Shown: positions 34,510 to 47,280 of the stretch, one piece after another | Numbering within the stretch: the first letter of the stretch is position 1 | How the letters are laid out: every line of letters starts with the position of its first letter | Source of the DNA: Blastobasis lacticolella | Lineage: Eukaryota > Arthropoda > Insecta > Lepidoptera > Blastobasidae | Direction: 5' to 3' | DNA: 64,000 bases | Assembly (NCBI GenBank): GCA_905147135.1 | Contig: LR990067.1 | Location: 1,922,001 to 1,986,000 of the forward strand | Translations under genes and position numbers: made by a program | The notes under the pieces: model-generated | What the model saw: only the letters and a program-made list of their open reading frames with translations | Databases searched by the model: none | Told to the model about the DNA's origin: nothing

Positions 34510-37405
34510 ATTCTGGGTCACCCCCACATGAGGTGGTCACAACATTGAAGACGCCCATAAGAATATTAAAGAGCAATCGCTTTAGGAAGCCAAAGCGAAA
34601 TGCCAAAAGAAGATCTGACGATAGTGACGATGATTCTCCTTACTTTATACCTATACACGATTACTCACCTAATAACGCATATTTTAATCCTTACAATCGT
34701 TTAGGACCAAATGACAATGATGCTCCACCACATAGGGAAGAAATTGTTCAAGATGCTGATGATGAATACAAATCTCATCTAAGATCTGAAGCCAAAGACG
34801 ACGGTTCCCCTTATTTTATACCTGTACACGACTATTCGCCTAACAATGCATATTTCAACCCTTATAACCGTTTGGGACCCAATGATAATGATAATGACAA
34901 TGATGCACCAGGCGACGGATACAGATCATTCAATGACCAAACAATTAAAGATTCCTTCGAAGTTAGCCGTAAGTTGAATAATTTTAAAGATTTGAAATCA
35001 ATTTTAGTAGACGAATCATACGAGCAAGGAGATGATATGGACGCCGACTATTATTTTGGTAATCATAAGGCAATAAAAAATAATGTAATCAATCTACTTA
35101 AAAGAACACCTCTAAAAAGGGATCCGGAAAATAAACTTACACCAAAACATATACAATACGCGAGTTCGAAAGAAGCAATGCACCCAACAAAATTTTTTAA
35201 CAGCAACAATTATTTAAAAGATCACATTAGTGTGATCAGAAACTTTTTGTTCAGACATAAAGCCCCAAACCCCCGAAACCTAAAACCAGTATGGCGTACT
35301 CAAGATGAAGAACCAATAGAGAGTATCGTGATAACTGATGTTAATATTACTTCCACCACCAAAACCTATTTAAAATCTCTTTCTGGAGAAGACGACGAAG
35401 ATTATAAAATAAAAGAAATCACAAATATACAAGAAGGAGGAAAACAACCTGATGGGTCAGGAGGTGGGTCAGGAGGTGGGTCAGGAGTTGGGTCGGGAGG
35501 AAATGAAATAATTGGAGGTCCCCCTAAAATCTCAGTATCACAAATACCATCAGCAGGACATGACTCATTTTCAGAAGAAGGACGTGGTGAATTGCCATCA
35601 GGAACAGGAGCAAAACAAGACAATTTAGGAGTATCAGAAGGAGTTTCATTAAGCGGTGTAACCGAAGGAGGGGTATGGGCTCCTCCGGTGACACCTCCAT
35701 GGCTAGATGAAGGGTCAGGAGGGACAGGAGGTGTATTTGGAGGAAGTGTAGAACAAGAAACAGGAGGAGCATCCGGCGGAGGGTCAGCAAGTGGATCAGG
35801 GGCAATAACAGGAGGTGCATCAGGAAATGGATCAGGAGGTGGATTCGGAACTGGATCAGGAGACGGATCAGAAGGTGGACCAGGGGGAGGATCAGGAAGT
35901 GGATCTGGAAGCGGATCAGGAGGTGGATCAGGGGGAGGATCAGGAAGTGGATCAGGAGGTATATCAACAGGTGGATCAGGGGGAGGATCAGGAGGAACAG
36001 GAGGAGGGTCGGGGAGTGGATCCGGAAGTATATCAGGAGGCATATCAGGAGGTGGAACAGGGGGAGCATCAGAAAGTGGATCAGGAGGAGGATCAGGAGG
36101 AGGTACAGGTGGAGGATCAGGAGGTATATCGGGAGGTGGATCAGGAGGAGGAACAGGTGGATGGTCAGGAGGAGGGTCTGGAAGTGGGTCAGGAGGTATA
36201 TCAGGAGGTGGATCAGGAAGTGGATCAGGAGGAGGAGCAGGAGGAGGATCAGGAGGAGGTGGATCAGGTGGATGGTCAGGAGGAGGGTCTGGAAGTGGGT
36301 CAGGAGGTATATCAGGAGGTGGATCAGGAAGTGGATCAGGAGGAGGGGCAGGAGGAGGATCAGGTGGATGGTCAGGAGGAAGCTCTGGCGGTGGATCAGG
36401 AAGTGGATCAGGAGCAGGTACAGGTGGATGGTCAGGTGGAGGATCAGGAAGTGGATCAGGAGGAGGAGGGTCAGGTGGATGGTCAGGTGGAGGATCAGGA
36501 GGTATATCAGGAGGTGGATCAGGGAGTGTATCAGGTGGAGGAGGATCAGGGGGAATATCAGGTGGAGGATCAGGAGGTATATCAGGAGGTGTATCAGGAA
36601 GTGGAGCAGGAGGAGGATCAGGAGGAGGGTCTAAAAGTGGATCAGGAGGTGGATCAGGAGGTGGATCAGGAGGTGGATCAGGAAGTGGATCAGGAGGAGG
36701 ATCATCTGGATGGTCAGGAGGAGGCTCTGGCGTTGGATCAGGAGGTGGATCAGGAAGTGGATCAGGAGATGGATCAGGAAGTGGATCAGTTGGTGGATCA
36801 GGGGGCGTATCAGGAGGCGGATCAGGAGGAGGTATAGGAGAAGGGATAGGAGGAGGTTTTGGAATAAACGGAGGGGCAGGAGCAGGACCGGAGCAAGACT
36901 TTATAGGAAGCGGAGGTATAGGAGCATTAGCAGAAGGAGAATTTGAAGGAGGAGGCGTAGAAGGAGCTGGAGGAGTCGGAGGTGCAGGAGGAGGAGCGGG
37001 TGGAGAATTCAAAGGAGGAGGCGGAGGAGGATCTGGAAGTGGGTCAGGAAATGTATCAGGAGGTATATCAGGAGGTGGATCAGCTAGTGGATCAGGAGGT
37101 GGATCAGGAGCATCAGGGGGAGGAGGGGAAGGAGGAAGTGCAGAAAAGAAAAGAAATAAAAGGAAAATGTCATTAGATGAAATAAAATTAATTGCAAATA
37201 TTTCAGAATCAGCCGACGCCGTATCAATGGTTTTGTTCCTACAGAATAGATACAAGAGATCTGGGACCCAAATGGATTCTGTTGAGATATATGTTGATGA
37301 GATGGAACGCATGATAAGGGATGATGCCAAAGGTTTGAAGCAGTACGATTGGTTGGGAACGACCATTGATATACAAGCGGCATTGAAGAAGTTAATGGAC
37401 TTGGT
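34510..37405 (+). CDS. Gly/Ser-rich secreted protein, copy C, exon 2
   Basis: 2896 nt, 21 nt (7 codons) shorter than A, with intact frame. It shares SNNYLKD with A, but GSGGGSGVGSGG and the Glu of VEQETGG with D. A block near 36045 coding GGVSGGGSGGSG is deleted and one extra GGGSG unit is gained near 36660. This shows independent in-frame change in the array. Confidence 0.84.
35448..37141 (+). repeat. Gly/Ser-coding minisatellite, copy C
   Basis: Same array type as copy A, with one deletion and one small expansion, both in whole codons. Confidence 0.88.
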
Positions 37406-38555
37406 GTAAGTAGAAACAATTCTTTACTTCTAATAAAAGATAAATTATTTTATTGGTGGTTGTTGGATAAATTATCGTTTTATACTAATTCGCGGCCAGA
37501 GAATTAGCCTCGCTATCCAGCGGAGCAATGCGGCCAGCCTTCTGGGCACTTATCCGGTTACTGGAGTTTTTGTATTATGTTAATATCCTTTTATGCAAAA
37601 TTATATGAACACCGAGAGCAAAATCAAAATCGATGGAAAAAGAGGCATTATTTAAAGGAGTAAAAATTAAATTAAATGGAACTAAAATTTCAATACAAAA
37701 TATTGTTTAGTGGTGCTAAGTTATGAGAGACCTCATTTTACTCGACTACCAACTGCCAATTTCGTATAGATACTTACGGGGGCCCGCCTGCTTTTAAGTT
37801 TCAATGAGGAGTTTTCCAGTAGGTATTGTAGGTTAGAGGAAAAACCTCTAAAATTGTTGAAATGTATTAATATTATCCAGTACAAGATACCCAGTGTTTA
37901 TATCCTCTTTGATAAGTACCTATTTCAAGCGATCTTCGATTACCAAAATTGTTGGGGCGCCATCTAGCGAGTGATATGGAATGCTTTAGATACCTATTGG
38001 AAAACTGCTCATTAAAGTAAAATTTGCGTTATATACCAATATATTTACTTACAATGATCTACTTGTTTGTTACTTTTCAGTTTTCGGGATTTTTAGTTTT
38101 TGCACAACTTTTTTGGTAGAGCTCGTCTAATTTAAAATGACGCGCCCCACTATCGCATTACCGCACACAAGCAAGTTTAAAATATGGACGCAATACATAT
38201 ACAAATGCCGTCGTAATTGGTCATTCAGTTGCCGGTGACATTCAAACGTAGGAACACGCGTCGTTCATTGGCTCGCACACAGATGAAGTGTCGTTATCAA
38301 TATTTGCACTCACACATCGAAATCAACTAACTAAGTAGTGGGGCGCGTCATCTGAGACTAGACGAGCTCTAGCAGTGTAAGTCAATGGACATCGGATATA
38401 ATGGAGGGCCAGGGGTCTGCCTTGACCATGATCCAGGATTACGAAGATCAGATAATTACAGGAGCGGCTGCCATCTAAGCTTTCCCCTGTTAACATGAAA
38501 ACCTGTTGTAAGATTTACAAGATTATTTAATATCAGAATATTTTTATAATTGCAG
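37406..38555 (+). other. Intron 2 of copy C
   Basis: GTAAGT to TTGCAG, 1150 bp. It contains the 255-bp MITE and lacks the 8-base stretch found in B and D. Confidence 0.8.
38117..38371. mobile_element. 255-bp intronic MITE, copy C
   Basis: Same element and site as 4245-4499. Confidence 0.7.
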
Positions 38556-39330
38556 AGAAACATATCGAGCGGGCGACAAGTTGTCAGCAGAAGACAATGC
38601 GCTCTTGCATTATTCAGTTTACTTGCATAACAGTGTCAAGCCAAAATTGGAAGTGTATAATATGCCACTCCCAAATAAGGAACATTATAAATCCGACAAC
38701 ACTGAAAAAGCTCTCACGAAGACACTTGTTGATTTTAATAAAAAGAGCCAACCGTTATTGAACGAAAGATTTGACATCGACATGTTGAAAAAACTGGCAA
38801 AGAAGCCCTATTTTAAAACGGATGATTACAGTAATTTTAAAAACATACGAGGCAAAAATCTTAAACACATTGAACCTCCTGCGCTAAGACTGTCATTGGA
38901 TGATTTAAAAAGGATGAAAAATTTAATCTTTAACCGAAACAATCTTAAACCTTTTGAAGATATTTTTAAAATCGCCAGAGAGCGACCAAACGAAGAAAAA
39001 CTACACAAAAATATGTACAGAGGTAAAATTATAAACAGACAATACAAAAAACCAACGATAAGCTACTTCAATATGAGAGAACCAGCATACGACTGGTTAA
39101 GAACAGTCCCTGAATTAACAAAAATAATAAACAATAGGGCAAATGTTGGAACAAATATCAGGAAAAAAAGCAAAGGGAGAAAGATCACGATTAATAAAAA
39201 CAAAAATTATCGAAGGTTGGTGAATGATGTGCCTCTCCTAGTACCAGTACCCTCTAATCCACAGACATTTGAAGACAACTTGCAAGATTTCAAGACATTT
39301 TTGATTAAATTACAAGACTATTTGGATGAC
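38556..39330 (+). CDS. Gly/Ser-rich secreted protein, copy C, exon 3
   Basis: 775 nt, intact. Specific changes are KLEVYNMP (Val for Glu) and LHKNMYRGK. It shares SNFKN with B. Donor GTGAGT at 39331. Confidence 0.83.
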
Positions 39331-40176
39331 GTGAGTATATGTCAAATCTGGGGTCAAGACTAAAACCTATCGGCGGATATTTTATATCGTGAATTAGAAA
39401 TACACATATCACGATTTATACCACGGCTTCATTTTTATTCTTGATAATTGTCCAACCCGTACGCAGAGCATGCTTGGAGGAAGAAAAAACCTTCGTACAG
39501 GTCATAGTATATTCACGATTCCATAAATCTTCCAATTCAAATATGGTTATAATACTCACTAACGGGTGCTGCCTTAGTGGACTGGCTTACTATTGCTTTA
39601 GTTTTAAGTGGTTTTTTTAAGTATAATATACCTATATGTTATGTCGGGCGCAGTCCGGCTCTGATTGGCATTGTCGGGCACTGACCGGCTCTGTCTGGTA
39701 TTGTCGGCCGTTGTCGGCTTAGGGTGGGTGTGATCCGGTCCTGGGGAAACCAACATGCAACTGTGTTTCCTTTCTACTTTCTTAGCCCTCCTCTTTGACT
39801 TTGAAATTTAGTGTGAGTTGAGTAATTGGTCCAATATGGTCAGGTTCCACTCTCAACAGGGTGACCGAGGTTAGGTGGCAGTCGCTCCACTGTAATTACC
39901 TGATCTACCAAATCTTGGATCTATTCAATCGTCAAAAAGGACCCCTTTTAGGTAGATAGGAAAGTAGGAAGGAAACACAGATATGTTGACCGCACCACGG
40001 CCGGAGCATGTAACCCCACGCCGGTTTCCATTCAGTTGCCTGAATGTGCAGGTTTCTTCAAGATGTTCTCTCACCGCAAGAGCATCGGTTAGTGTACAGA
40101 TATAATGTACGAGTCATTGGCACATGGCAGCAGTAGGATCATACATCATCAATAAATAATTTAACTTGTTCCTCAG
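39331..40176 (+). other. Intron 3 of copy C
   Basis: 846 bp. Lacks a CAATA-type 5-base stretch near 39490 that other copies have (AAAAAACCTTCG against AAAAAACAATACCTTCG). Otherwise as in copy A. No gene is seen. Confidence 0.78.
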
Positions 40177-40458
40177 ATTCACGACGCCTTGAAACACATA
40201 GTGATGGTGGCCAAGCGCAATCGGCCTTTCTATACAAACCTCAAAGACCTGTACCTCAGCCAGCTCACCAGGAAAGCTACAACCGAGGTGCTTCTGCACC
40301 TAGCAAGCGCCAGGCTCTTCGAGACGATCGAAAATAGCATGAAGAAAATGAGTAATCACGTTGCCTATGTAGAAAATAATGAAGATAAGGTCAAAACTAC
40401 TCAAAGTGATTTGTTATTTGTACTAAAATTAGTTGAGAGGTTAGAAGAATTAAAATAG
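40177..40458 (+). CDS. Gly/Ser-rich secreted protein, copy C, terminal exon 4
   Basis: 93 codons and TAG, completing a 2107-residue product. It has NHVAYVENN (Ala as in A) and MKKMSN. The next AATAAA is at 41419-41424. Confidence 0.83.
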   Translation: MHDALKHIVMVAKRNRPFYTNLKDLYLSQLTRKATTEVLLHLASARLFETIENSMKKMSNHVAYVENNEDKVKTTQSDLLFVLKLVERLEELK

Positions 40459-40750
40459 CTATATGTTGTCTTTTACTGTGTCTTTTAAACTGTTTGCCTT
40501 CAACCCCTAACATGATGCATCTGGTACAGAAGACTGCATTAACCTACTCACCACCTGTACAAAATAATGTAACCGACAGAAAAATTCGGATAGCGCCCAA
40601 CCAAGTTTTGTTTTCTAAAATGTTTCAAAACTTTTGAACCGTTTTTAACTAAACTCTCTGCACCATTGTCACACTAAGCTGAAACTATGCTGATTGATTC
40701 GGGGGAATTAGGCCCACAAATTCACGAGTGGTCATAGTGGTGGTATATAT

Positions 40751-41135
40751 GTCGCAGCCATATGGTTAAATCAGCCGGTTAACTAAACGGCTAGCATTTC
40801 GACCAATTATTTAGTTGAAAATTTGCCAGTTTTATAAGATTTTAAAGTGATGTTGAAAGAACGATATTGCCTCGAGTTTACGCAGCTCTTCCACACATTG
40901 TTCCAATGCAAACCCACAATAACTTCAAAGTATAATAATAGTTTGCATTAGGTTTCTATTCGGTTAGTTTAGGTTAGCATTATGACAATGAATGGAAGAG
41001 CTCCGTAAACTCGAGGCAATATCGTTCATTTGACTTTACTTTCAAAGTTCATGAATTTGGCCAATTTTCAATTAAATAACTGCTTAAATAGCTAGCCGTT
41101 TAATTAACCGGCTAATTTAACCATTTGGCTGAGAC
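40751..41135. mobile_element. 385-bp foldback MITE, unit 3
   Basis: Same site and length as 6885-7269, with inverted ends and inner arms kept. Confidence 0.85.
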
Positions 41136-41697
41136 ATGTATAAATTATAAATATGAGTGTGTGCATCGCCTTGCGACGACGATGCACTGATATTAGTAGA
41201 ATGAGTAAGTTGCCAAAATATTTTTTTCAATTGAATATTAAGATATGTGTAAAATGAAACAAACAGTAAAAAAGCGATGTTTTGCACGTGCAATTATAAA
41301 GGCAGCTACTTCTCTTAGAAAATTCTCATTTGGGCAACCTACTCATATCTATTATGGGCAAGAGTCAAAGATGTTTACTTAACAATGACAAGAGTTGTGC
41401 CGGTAGCAGACAAAAAAAAATAAACTCCTGCATTTCTTTTAATAGCAAAAACGCAGAGCCACGCAAATTGCCTTCAACTTATAGAAGGTTGCAAAAAAAT
41501 TGTATAAAAGCTTAAAACCCCGACTGCTATTAAAAATCTGAAAAGTTAGAAAAAAGCCGAATGGTGTAAGTGTATGAAATCCAAACGTTATTTTAATTTA
41601 AACTTGAAAACTGGCTTGGCCCCTTTTTCATTATATAGGAGGACACTTACACTACTACTTAACTACTACGGACTACTTAACATATTATACATATATT

Positions 41698-41949
41698 ATT
41701 TGACGACCTGAGTGGTTCAGTGCCACGCAAGAGGTCCCGGGTTCGATTCCCGGCCGGGCAGAAATTGAAATGATGAATTTTAATTTCTGTTACGGGTCTG
41801 GATGTTCTATGTATAATAAGTATGTATTTAATAGTATATAAGTAGTTTATCAGTTATCTAGCACCCATAGTACAAGCTTTGCTTAGTTTGAGGCTAGATG
41901 GCGCTGTGTGAATTTGCCCACGATTATTTATTATTATTATTTATTATAT
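41698..41949 (+). mobile_element. tRNA-derived SINE, unit 3
   Basis: Same site, length and boxes as the SINE at 7831-8082. Shared only with unit 1. Confidence 0.8.
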
Positions 41950-43288
41950 TTTTTTTATCAATAGGCTTGCGTTTGACCTCAACTTACCTGATGGAAAACG
42001 ACGATGAGGTCGAAGATGTAGCATGCGTGCCTACCTATTCACTCTTTACATCTACCATTTAAATACATTTTTTAAATATTCAAGCCAAAAAACTTTTCAG
42101 ACTGCAAAGTGGTATTTTTGGCGGGTAAGTATTTGTGAAGTTATTATTATTGTTTAATTGCTCTTTTATTGTAAAGGTATTTCGGGTTTTCAGTCACATT
42201 AGTGATAGTATAAAAAGTAACAAATACTCTGTAAAAGAGTATAGGCTGGAGAAATTGATTCATAGTGAGTTAGTATATACATGTAACATAATAATTAAAA
42301 TTAAGTACCTAAGTTAGTATTCGTAACAGTTGTACGTCACACAAGCTATTCTTAAATAAACTAAGCCAAGGCAGTGACTCCTCTCTACCAATTTGCTGTG
42401 CCCAATCCGGGTCCATGTTGATTCTCATCATATTTTAACATCTATATGTAACACATGGAATGCGAAATAAAGAAATTGAAATTGAAATGTAATGAAAGCA
42501 CGGAACTGAGCTTTCGGGATCCTTAAGAAGTCGCAATAGAACCTGTAATGTAATTACTATCATGCTACTGTCGGGGAATAGGATCAACTAAAGATATGGC
42601 TATAGCCTTGAAATAAACGTCTTTGAACTTTATTTTGAGCAAAATCCCTAAAGCTGGGATATTCATGAATTATGATTTTTAAAGCATAACCAGACACAGA
42701 GGTGACCTGTCAAGGTGGCGCTAGTTCTGCGTTTTATGTAGCAACACCGGAAGCATCAGTATTCAAATGCCACCAACAATGCAACATGGATAATAAGGAA
42801 CGTGACATAAAAAGAAGCTAACATGGCCCTATTGTAAAATTTGAATAATGACGTTTCAGAAAACGACCTAGCCTCCTCCTTCCTGGAATTCCTTAATGGA
42901 ATTATGATTATTTTATTTTATTAGGAAAACTTACACCTAAATTAGGTTACATTAAATTGTTGGATAAATTAATTAATTGTTGGTTGGATTATTATCAAAT
43001 GTGTCAACATTTGACGCAGTAGACGTTGACACCTAAGTTAGGCAGTTAAACTAACTAATTTTAAATGGTGTACAATAATTAAGGCGGTTTATGAAGGTTA
43101 TGGAATACTCAATAGCGTCGAGTTATATTTTCTCTATATAGTTTATTATTACCAGTAAAATAATTTTAGTGTACTCGTTGTTCCGCAACGTGTCAAAGTA
43201 ACCTGAAGTCGTGGTACCCTTATCTTGGCTAAGTTGACTCTATGGGCTAGACAAGCGTCACTTTCTTGACAGAGAGTACGAGACAGTA

Positions 43289-43663
43289 GCGTCGGTTGCC
43301 GAGTGGCTACGGTATCCAACTCGTAAGCGAGAGGTACCGGGTTCGAATCCCACTGCGGCCATTTACCATGGCTCTTTTCTGAGTTGTGTACATTAGTTGA
43401 ATGTGTGGTGTGGTGTCCGGCAGAGTAGAATAGCACCAACCCCTTACACTCATGGGTGTCGTACAAGGCGACTAATGTTTTCGAGGCAAAAGATCAACAG
43501 TCTCCGTAGTCTGGAAAATGGGCAGCAGCATTTTCCATTGTTATATTTAATCACTGCGATCTCCAACCCGCCTGCCAAGCGTGGAGATTATGGCAATAAC
43601 CTCCCCTTACGTGGGAGAGGCCCTAAGTCCTGCAGTGGACTGTTACGGGCTGTGATGATGATT
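43289..43663 (+). mobile_element. SINE with tRNA-like head and (GAT)n tail, unit 3
   Basis: Same site as 9421-9795, 375 bp. Confidence 0.75.
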
Positions 43664-44007
43664 AGTTGTATGCTATCGGATGCTCTTACGGTGAGGCAAA
43701 ACATCGTGAAACCTGCACATTCAGGCGACTGAATGTGTAACCAAGGTCCAATCTGGCCAGGTTCCCCGGTAGAAGGATCACGGAGGTCAGATGGCAGTCG
43801 CTCCACTGTAATTATCTGATGATACACAGCCGGAACATTAACACCAAGATTATTATTATTATTTATTATCTTCTTCTTTTTTCCACAACCACAAACAACA
43901 TAAAAACATAACCCTAAACTTAAAGCTATATTTACAGATCAAAAACCCTCTTCCAGGGCATCCCCGCGAGGCATTGTGCCCAGAAGGCTGGCAACATTTC
44001 CCCTTTG

Positions 44008-44252
44008 AATAATAAAGCCTTATAGTGGTGTCCCCGCAAATATTTGAAAGAACGTTTCTCGCTCGTACGATTCGGATGTGGAATGAGCTCCCAGCCACAG
44101 TGTTATCTTTGGACTCTGGGATCGTTTCACAGGTATATTAGAGGTCTCCTAAGAGGCGGGCAACGCATTGGTAGCGCCCTTGGTGTTGCTGATGTCCATA
44201 GACGGCGGTGATCACTACCCATCAGTTGTCTACCGTATTACATAAAAAATGA
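44008..44252 (+). mobile_element. LINE 3' end remnant, unit 3
   Basis: Same remnant as 10141-10385. Confidence 0.62.
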
Positions 44253-45162
44253 TTAACCTCTGCGCCAAAAAAAGTTGCCAGCCGTGCGGTCACCAGTGGC
44301 ACCACAGACACGCCTGGAGAAATTACGCCTGGAGTGGTCATGGTATAGGCAGCATTTTCAGTTTTCCACGCTTGCGACTGCAACATTTATTATTTATTTA
44401 TTTATTATTTAAGTCGCGTACCGATACCAAGCACCTGCCAAGTCTCCACTGAATTAAAGTCAACCCGTCGGGTATCTTGCAATCAGAGCGTATAATTCCG
44501 CATGGTTCCAATGAAGCTAAAATATTTGCTGTAGCAAGAGACCGCCGGATCGCCTCGTTGAGGGAAGCGTGGCGCGGTATGCGACAAGACAGACCAAGGT
44601 GTTCCAGCTAGCTAACCGATAGACCACATCCGCGGTAATGGGGATGGGTAACATCGATGCCTAAGCGCAGATTGACAGCTAAGGTCAGAGAACAGTTGTC
44701 CAACAAAGTGCCAATGTTTGGTGATGGTAATGCATTCAACCAGATTCTGGCTCGAAAGCTGCGAGCAAACGGGCATGGTCGGCCAAATCTGTGATAAAAT
44801 TTAAAAGTGGGACTAACTTACAGAGGGGTTGATCCCACTGCTATTGAGAGGCGGGAATGGTAGGTAAGACTTGAACTTACTTTTGATTTTCTGTTTAAAG
44901 TGTCGGTCTGTGACGGTCTTCCGTGCTTACATGGAATGTACAGTAGGAATAGATGAATAAATCCTCCCAGCTACATTTTTTTATACCACTCAGGTGGCAA
45001 ACAAGCTTACAGCCTATGGACGTTTGCATTACCAGTCACTTACAGCGGCACCGCCAATCTCCAATCACATGACCCCACCCCTCTAGAATGACGTCACAAC
45101 ATGCATTTCGGTTATTCTGTGACGTTATTCCAGAGGATTGTATCATGCAATTGAAGTTGGCC

Positions 45163-45425
45163 GTGTGGTGTCCGGCAGAGTAGAATAGCACCAACCCCTT
45201 ACACTCATGGGTGTCGTATAAGGCGACTAATGTTTTCGAGGCAAAATATCAAGAGTCTCCGTAATCTTGAAAATGGGCAGCAGCATCTTCCATTGTTATA
45301 TTTAAACACTGCGATCTCCAACCCGCCTGCCAAGCGTGGAGATTATGGCAATAACCTCCCCTTTCGTGGGAGAGGCCCTAAGTCCTGCAGTGGACTGTTA
45401 CGGGCTGTGATGATGTGATGATGAT
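45163..45425 (+). mobile_element. Extra 5'-truncated SINE body, unit 3 only
   Basis: 263 bp from GTGTGGTGTCCGGCAGAG to GTGATGATGTGATGATGAT, matching the body of the element at 43289-43663 without its tRNA-like head. It interrupts a stretch that is continuous in the other units (GCAATTGAAG then CGATACCG). 5' truncation and a GAT-rich 3' end fit target-primed reverse transcription. Confidence 0.82.
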
Positions 45426-45770
45426 ACCGTACCTGGCACGGTGATGTGACGCTTGCGCGCAACGTTGGTGCAATTTACGCTGCATTCTTCGCTGCGCGCG
45501 CAGAGGCAGGCAGGTCGTCTAAGCAACGGCTTCTAAAGTGACAGCAGCATGACCTCTTGACTTTAAATTTGTCAAATTCTCAAACCAAAATATGTTCACA
45601 GGACTTCGTCTAATACGCGAGCTCAAGTAAGATGCCACTTACAACACACACACTGGCACAGCGTCGACCCTATTATCGGAACTATTTTTAAATACATTTT
45701 TTAAGACAGCAAGTACGCTTTACGCAAGAAGTTATTTTTTAATTGTCATTGTCTTTGTATTTATCCGGTT

Positions 45771-46563
45771 ATAGGAGTGGTGATATATGCATCAGTGGAA
45801 CAAAAATTATAAATCTCCGGTATGCCGATGACACGACGCTTCTTGCGGCAAGTGAAGCCGAAATGAAAGCCCTTCTGGAGGGAACGGAGGTGATCAGCAA
45901 TAGCCTGGGCCTCTCTATTAACAAGTCCAAAACCAAAGTTGTCATGAGGGACCGAGCGAATAAGCTCAATCTCAGAATTAAGACCACGATCTCCAGATAG
46001 TGGACAATTTTATTAATCTCGGCTCTAACATCAGCAATAATGGCTCCTGCGAGGTGGAAGTTCGAAGAACGCCACGTCTCAACTTCATAGAACTTGGAAA
46101 GACAGGAAAATCTTGCAGAAGGCGAAGACCAAGCGCGTTCGCACTTTGGTTTTTTCAGTAATTTTTTATGGAGCTGGGAAATGGACATTAAGAAATGCGG
46201 ATCGCAATCGAGATACCTTCAAAATGTGTTGCTGGAGAAGGTTGCTGCGTATTCCATGGACGGCACATCGGACCAAAGCGTCTATTCTAAAGCAGCTAAA
46301 CGTAAAGGATAGGCTTTCCACCATCTGCCTTAGACGAGTGCTGGAATATTTCGGTCATATTGCCAGAAAGGACGGGGAGAACCTCGAAAGACTGATGATC
46401 ACTGGAAAGGTAGATGGTAAAAGATCTAGAGTTCGATCAGATCCGCACCACATTACATACTACATTCCACGAGGCTCTGCACTGTGCTGAGGACAGGGGA
46501 AGATGGCGTGCCTTTGTCCGTGAAAGGATTATGGGGGAGAGACGTCACGGCCCTCAGATATGA
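45771..46563 (+). mobile_element. RTE-like LINE reverse transcriptase remnant, unit 3
   Basis: Best preserved of the four. The frame from VRTLVFSVIFYGAGKWTL continues through HRTKASILKQLNVKDRLST without the 5-nt deletion seen in the other units. A separate 3-nt deletion is present (NRDTFKM). Still interrupted by the stop after the YADD part. Confidence 0.84.
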
Positions 46564-47038
46564 GGAATACGTACGGAGGAGGAGGATCTCATATTTAGGT
46601 ACATTATCGAATCATTTGCAGTACAACTTATGTCGTTTAAAATAATTAATATGTTAGGTTTACATAAAGTCAGAACAAATAAGAATAAATAAAAATTACA
46701 TAAGTAATTTATGATTAAAGTCATACGTCATTACGAGTAAATTAATAAAAATATAAATGTAATTATAATAAAATGTCTTAAAATTTTATAACAATATAAT
46801 AATGTCACGTGACAATAATTAAATAGTAGGTAATTATAAATGTTAATAGTTTAGACAAACCTATCGATCAAAAAAAATGTCAAATACTATTCAATTAAAA
46901 ATTCATCTTGAAGTCAAAACGCACATAGTAACATAAATATGCCTGAATTACTTCAAGACTCATATAAATAATAAGCACTTAATCTAACTACAGAATGTCA
47001 TCGTAGTTGACAATAAAAACGATACCAAAACCGTCTTC

Positions 47039-47280
47039 TATAAACATCCTTAAAAGATAAACAGCGATACCACACATCGGTAGTTTCTCTCGATTTAGTT
47101 GCCGCACTCAAATAACTCGGGTCATCTTAAAACGCCTATTTCCTCCATCCTTAATCAGAAGCACAATTTCACGGTTTGTTACCTCTATTCAATGATTCTC
47201 CGTTAAGAGTCAGATCGATTTGACTCTAAAAATTAAATGTTCGCGATAAAAAATGACTTAGCGAGGTTTCCGGAGGAGAA
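47039..47280 (+). promoter_or_regulatory. Putative core promoter and 5' UTR, copy D
   Basis: TATAAA at 47039-47044 with the same 242-bp spacing to the ATG. The upstream block is of the same type as copy C. Confidence 0.4.

Larger units (their letters stand above)
40459..47280. other. Spacer between gene copies C and D
   Basis: Closest in layout to the first spacer: it has the foldback element and the SINE. Differences are a rearranged stretch near 44425-44475 (an extra CACCTGCCAAGTCTCCACTG), a short altered join near 44860-44895 where unit 1 has the TAA MITE, and an additional SINE body at 45163-45425. No mariner or long LINE fragment is present. No intact host gene is seen. Confidence 0.7.
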
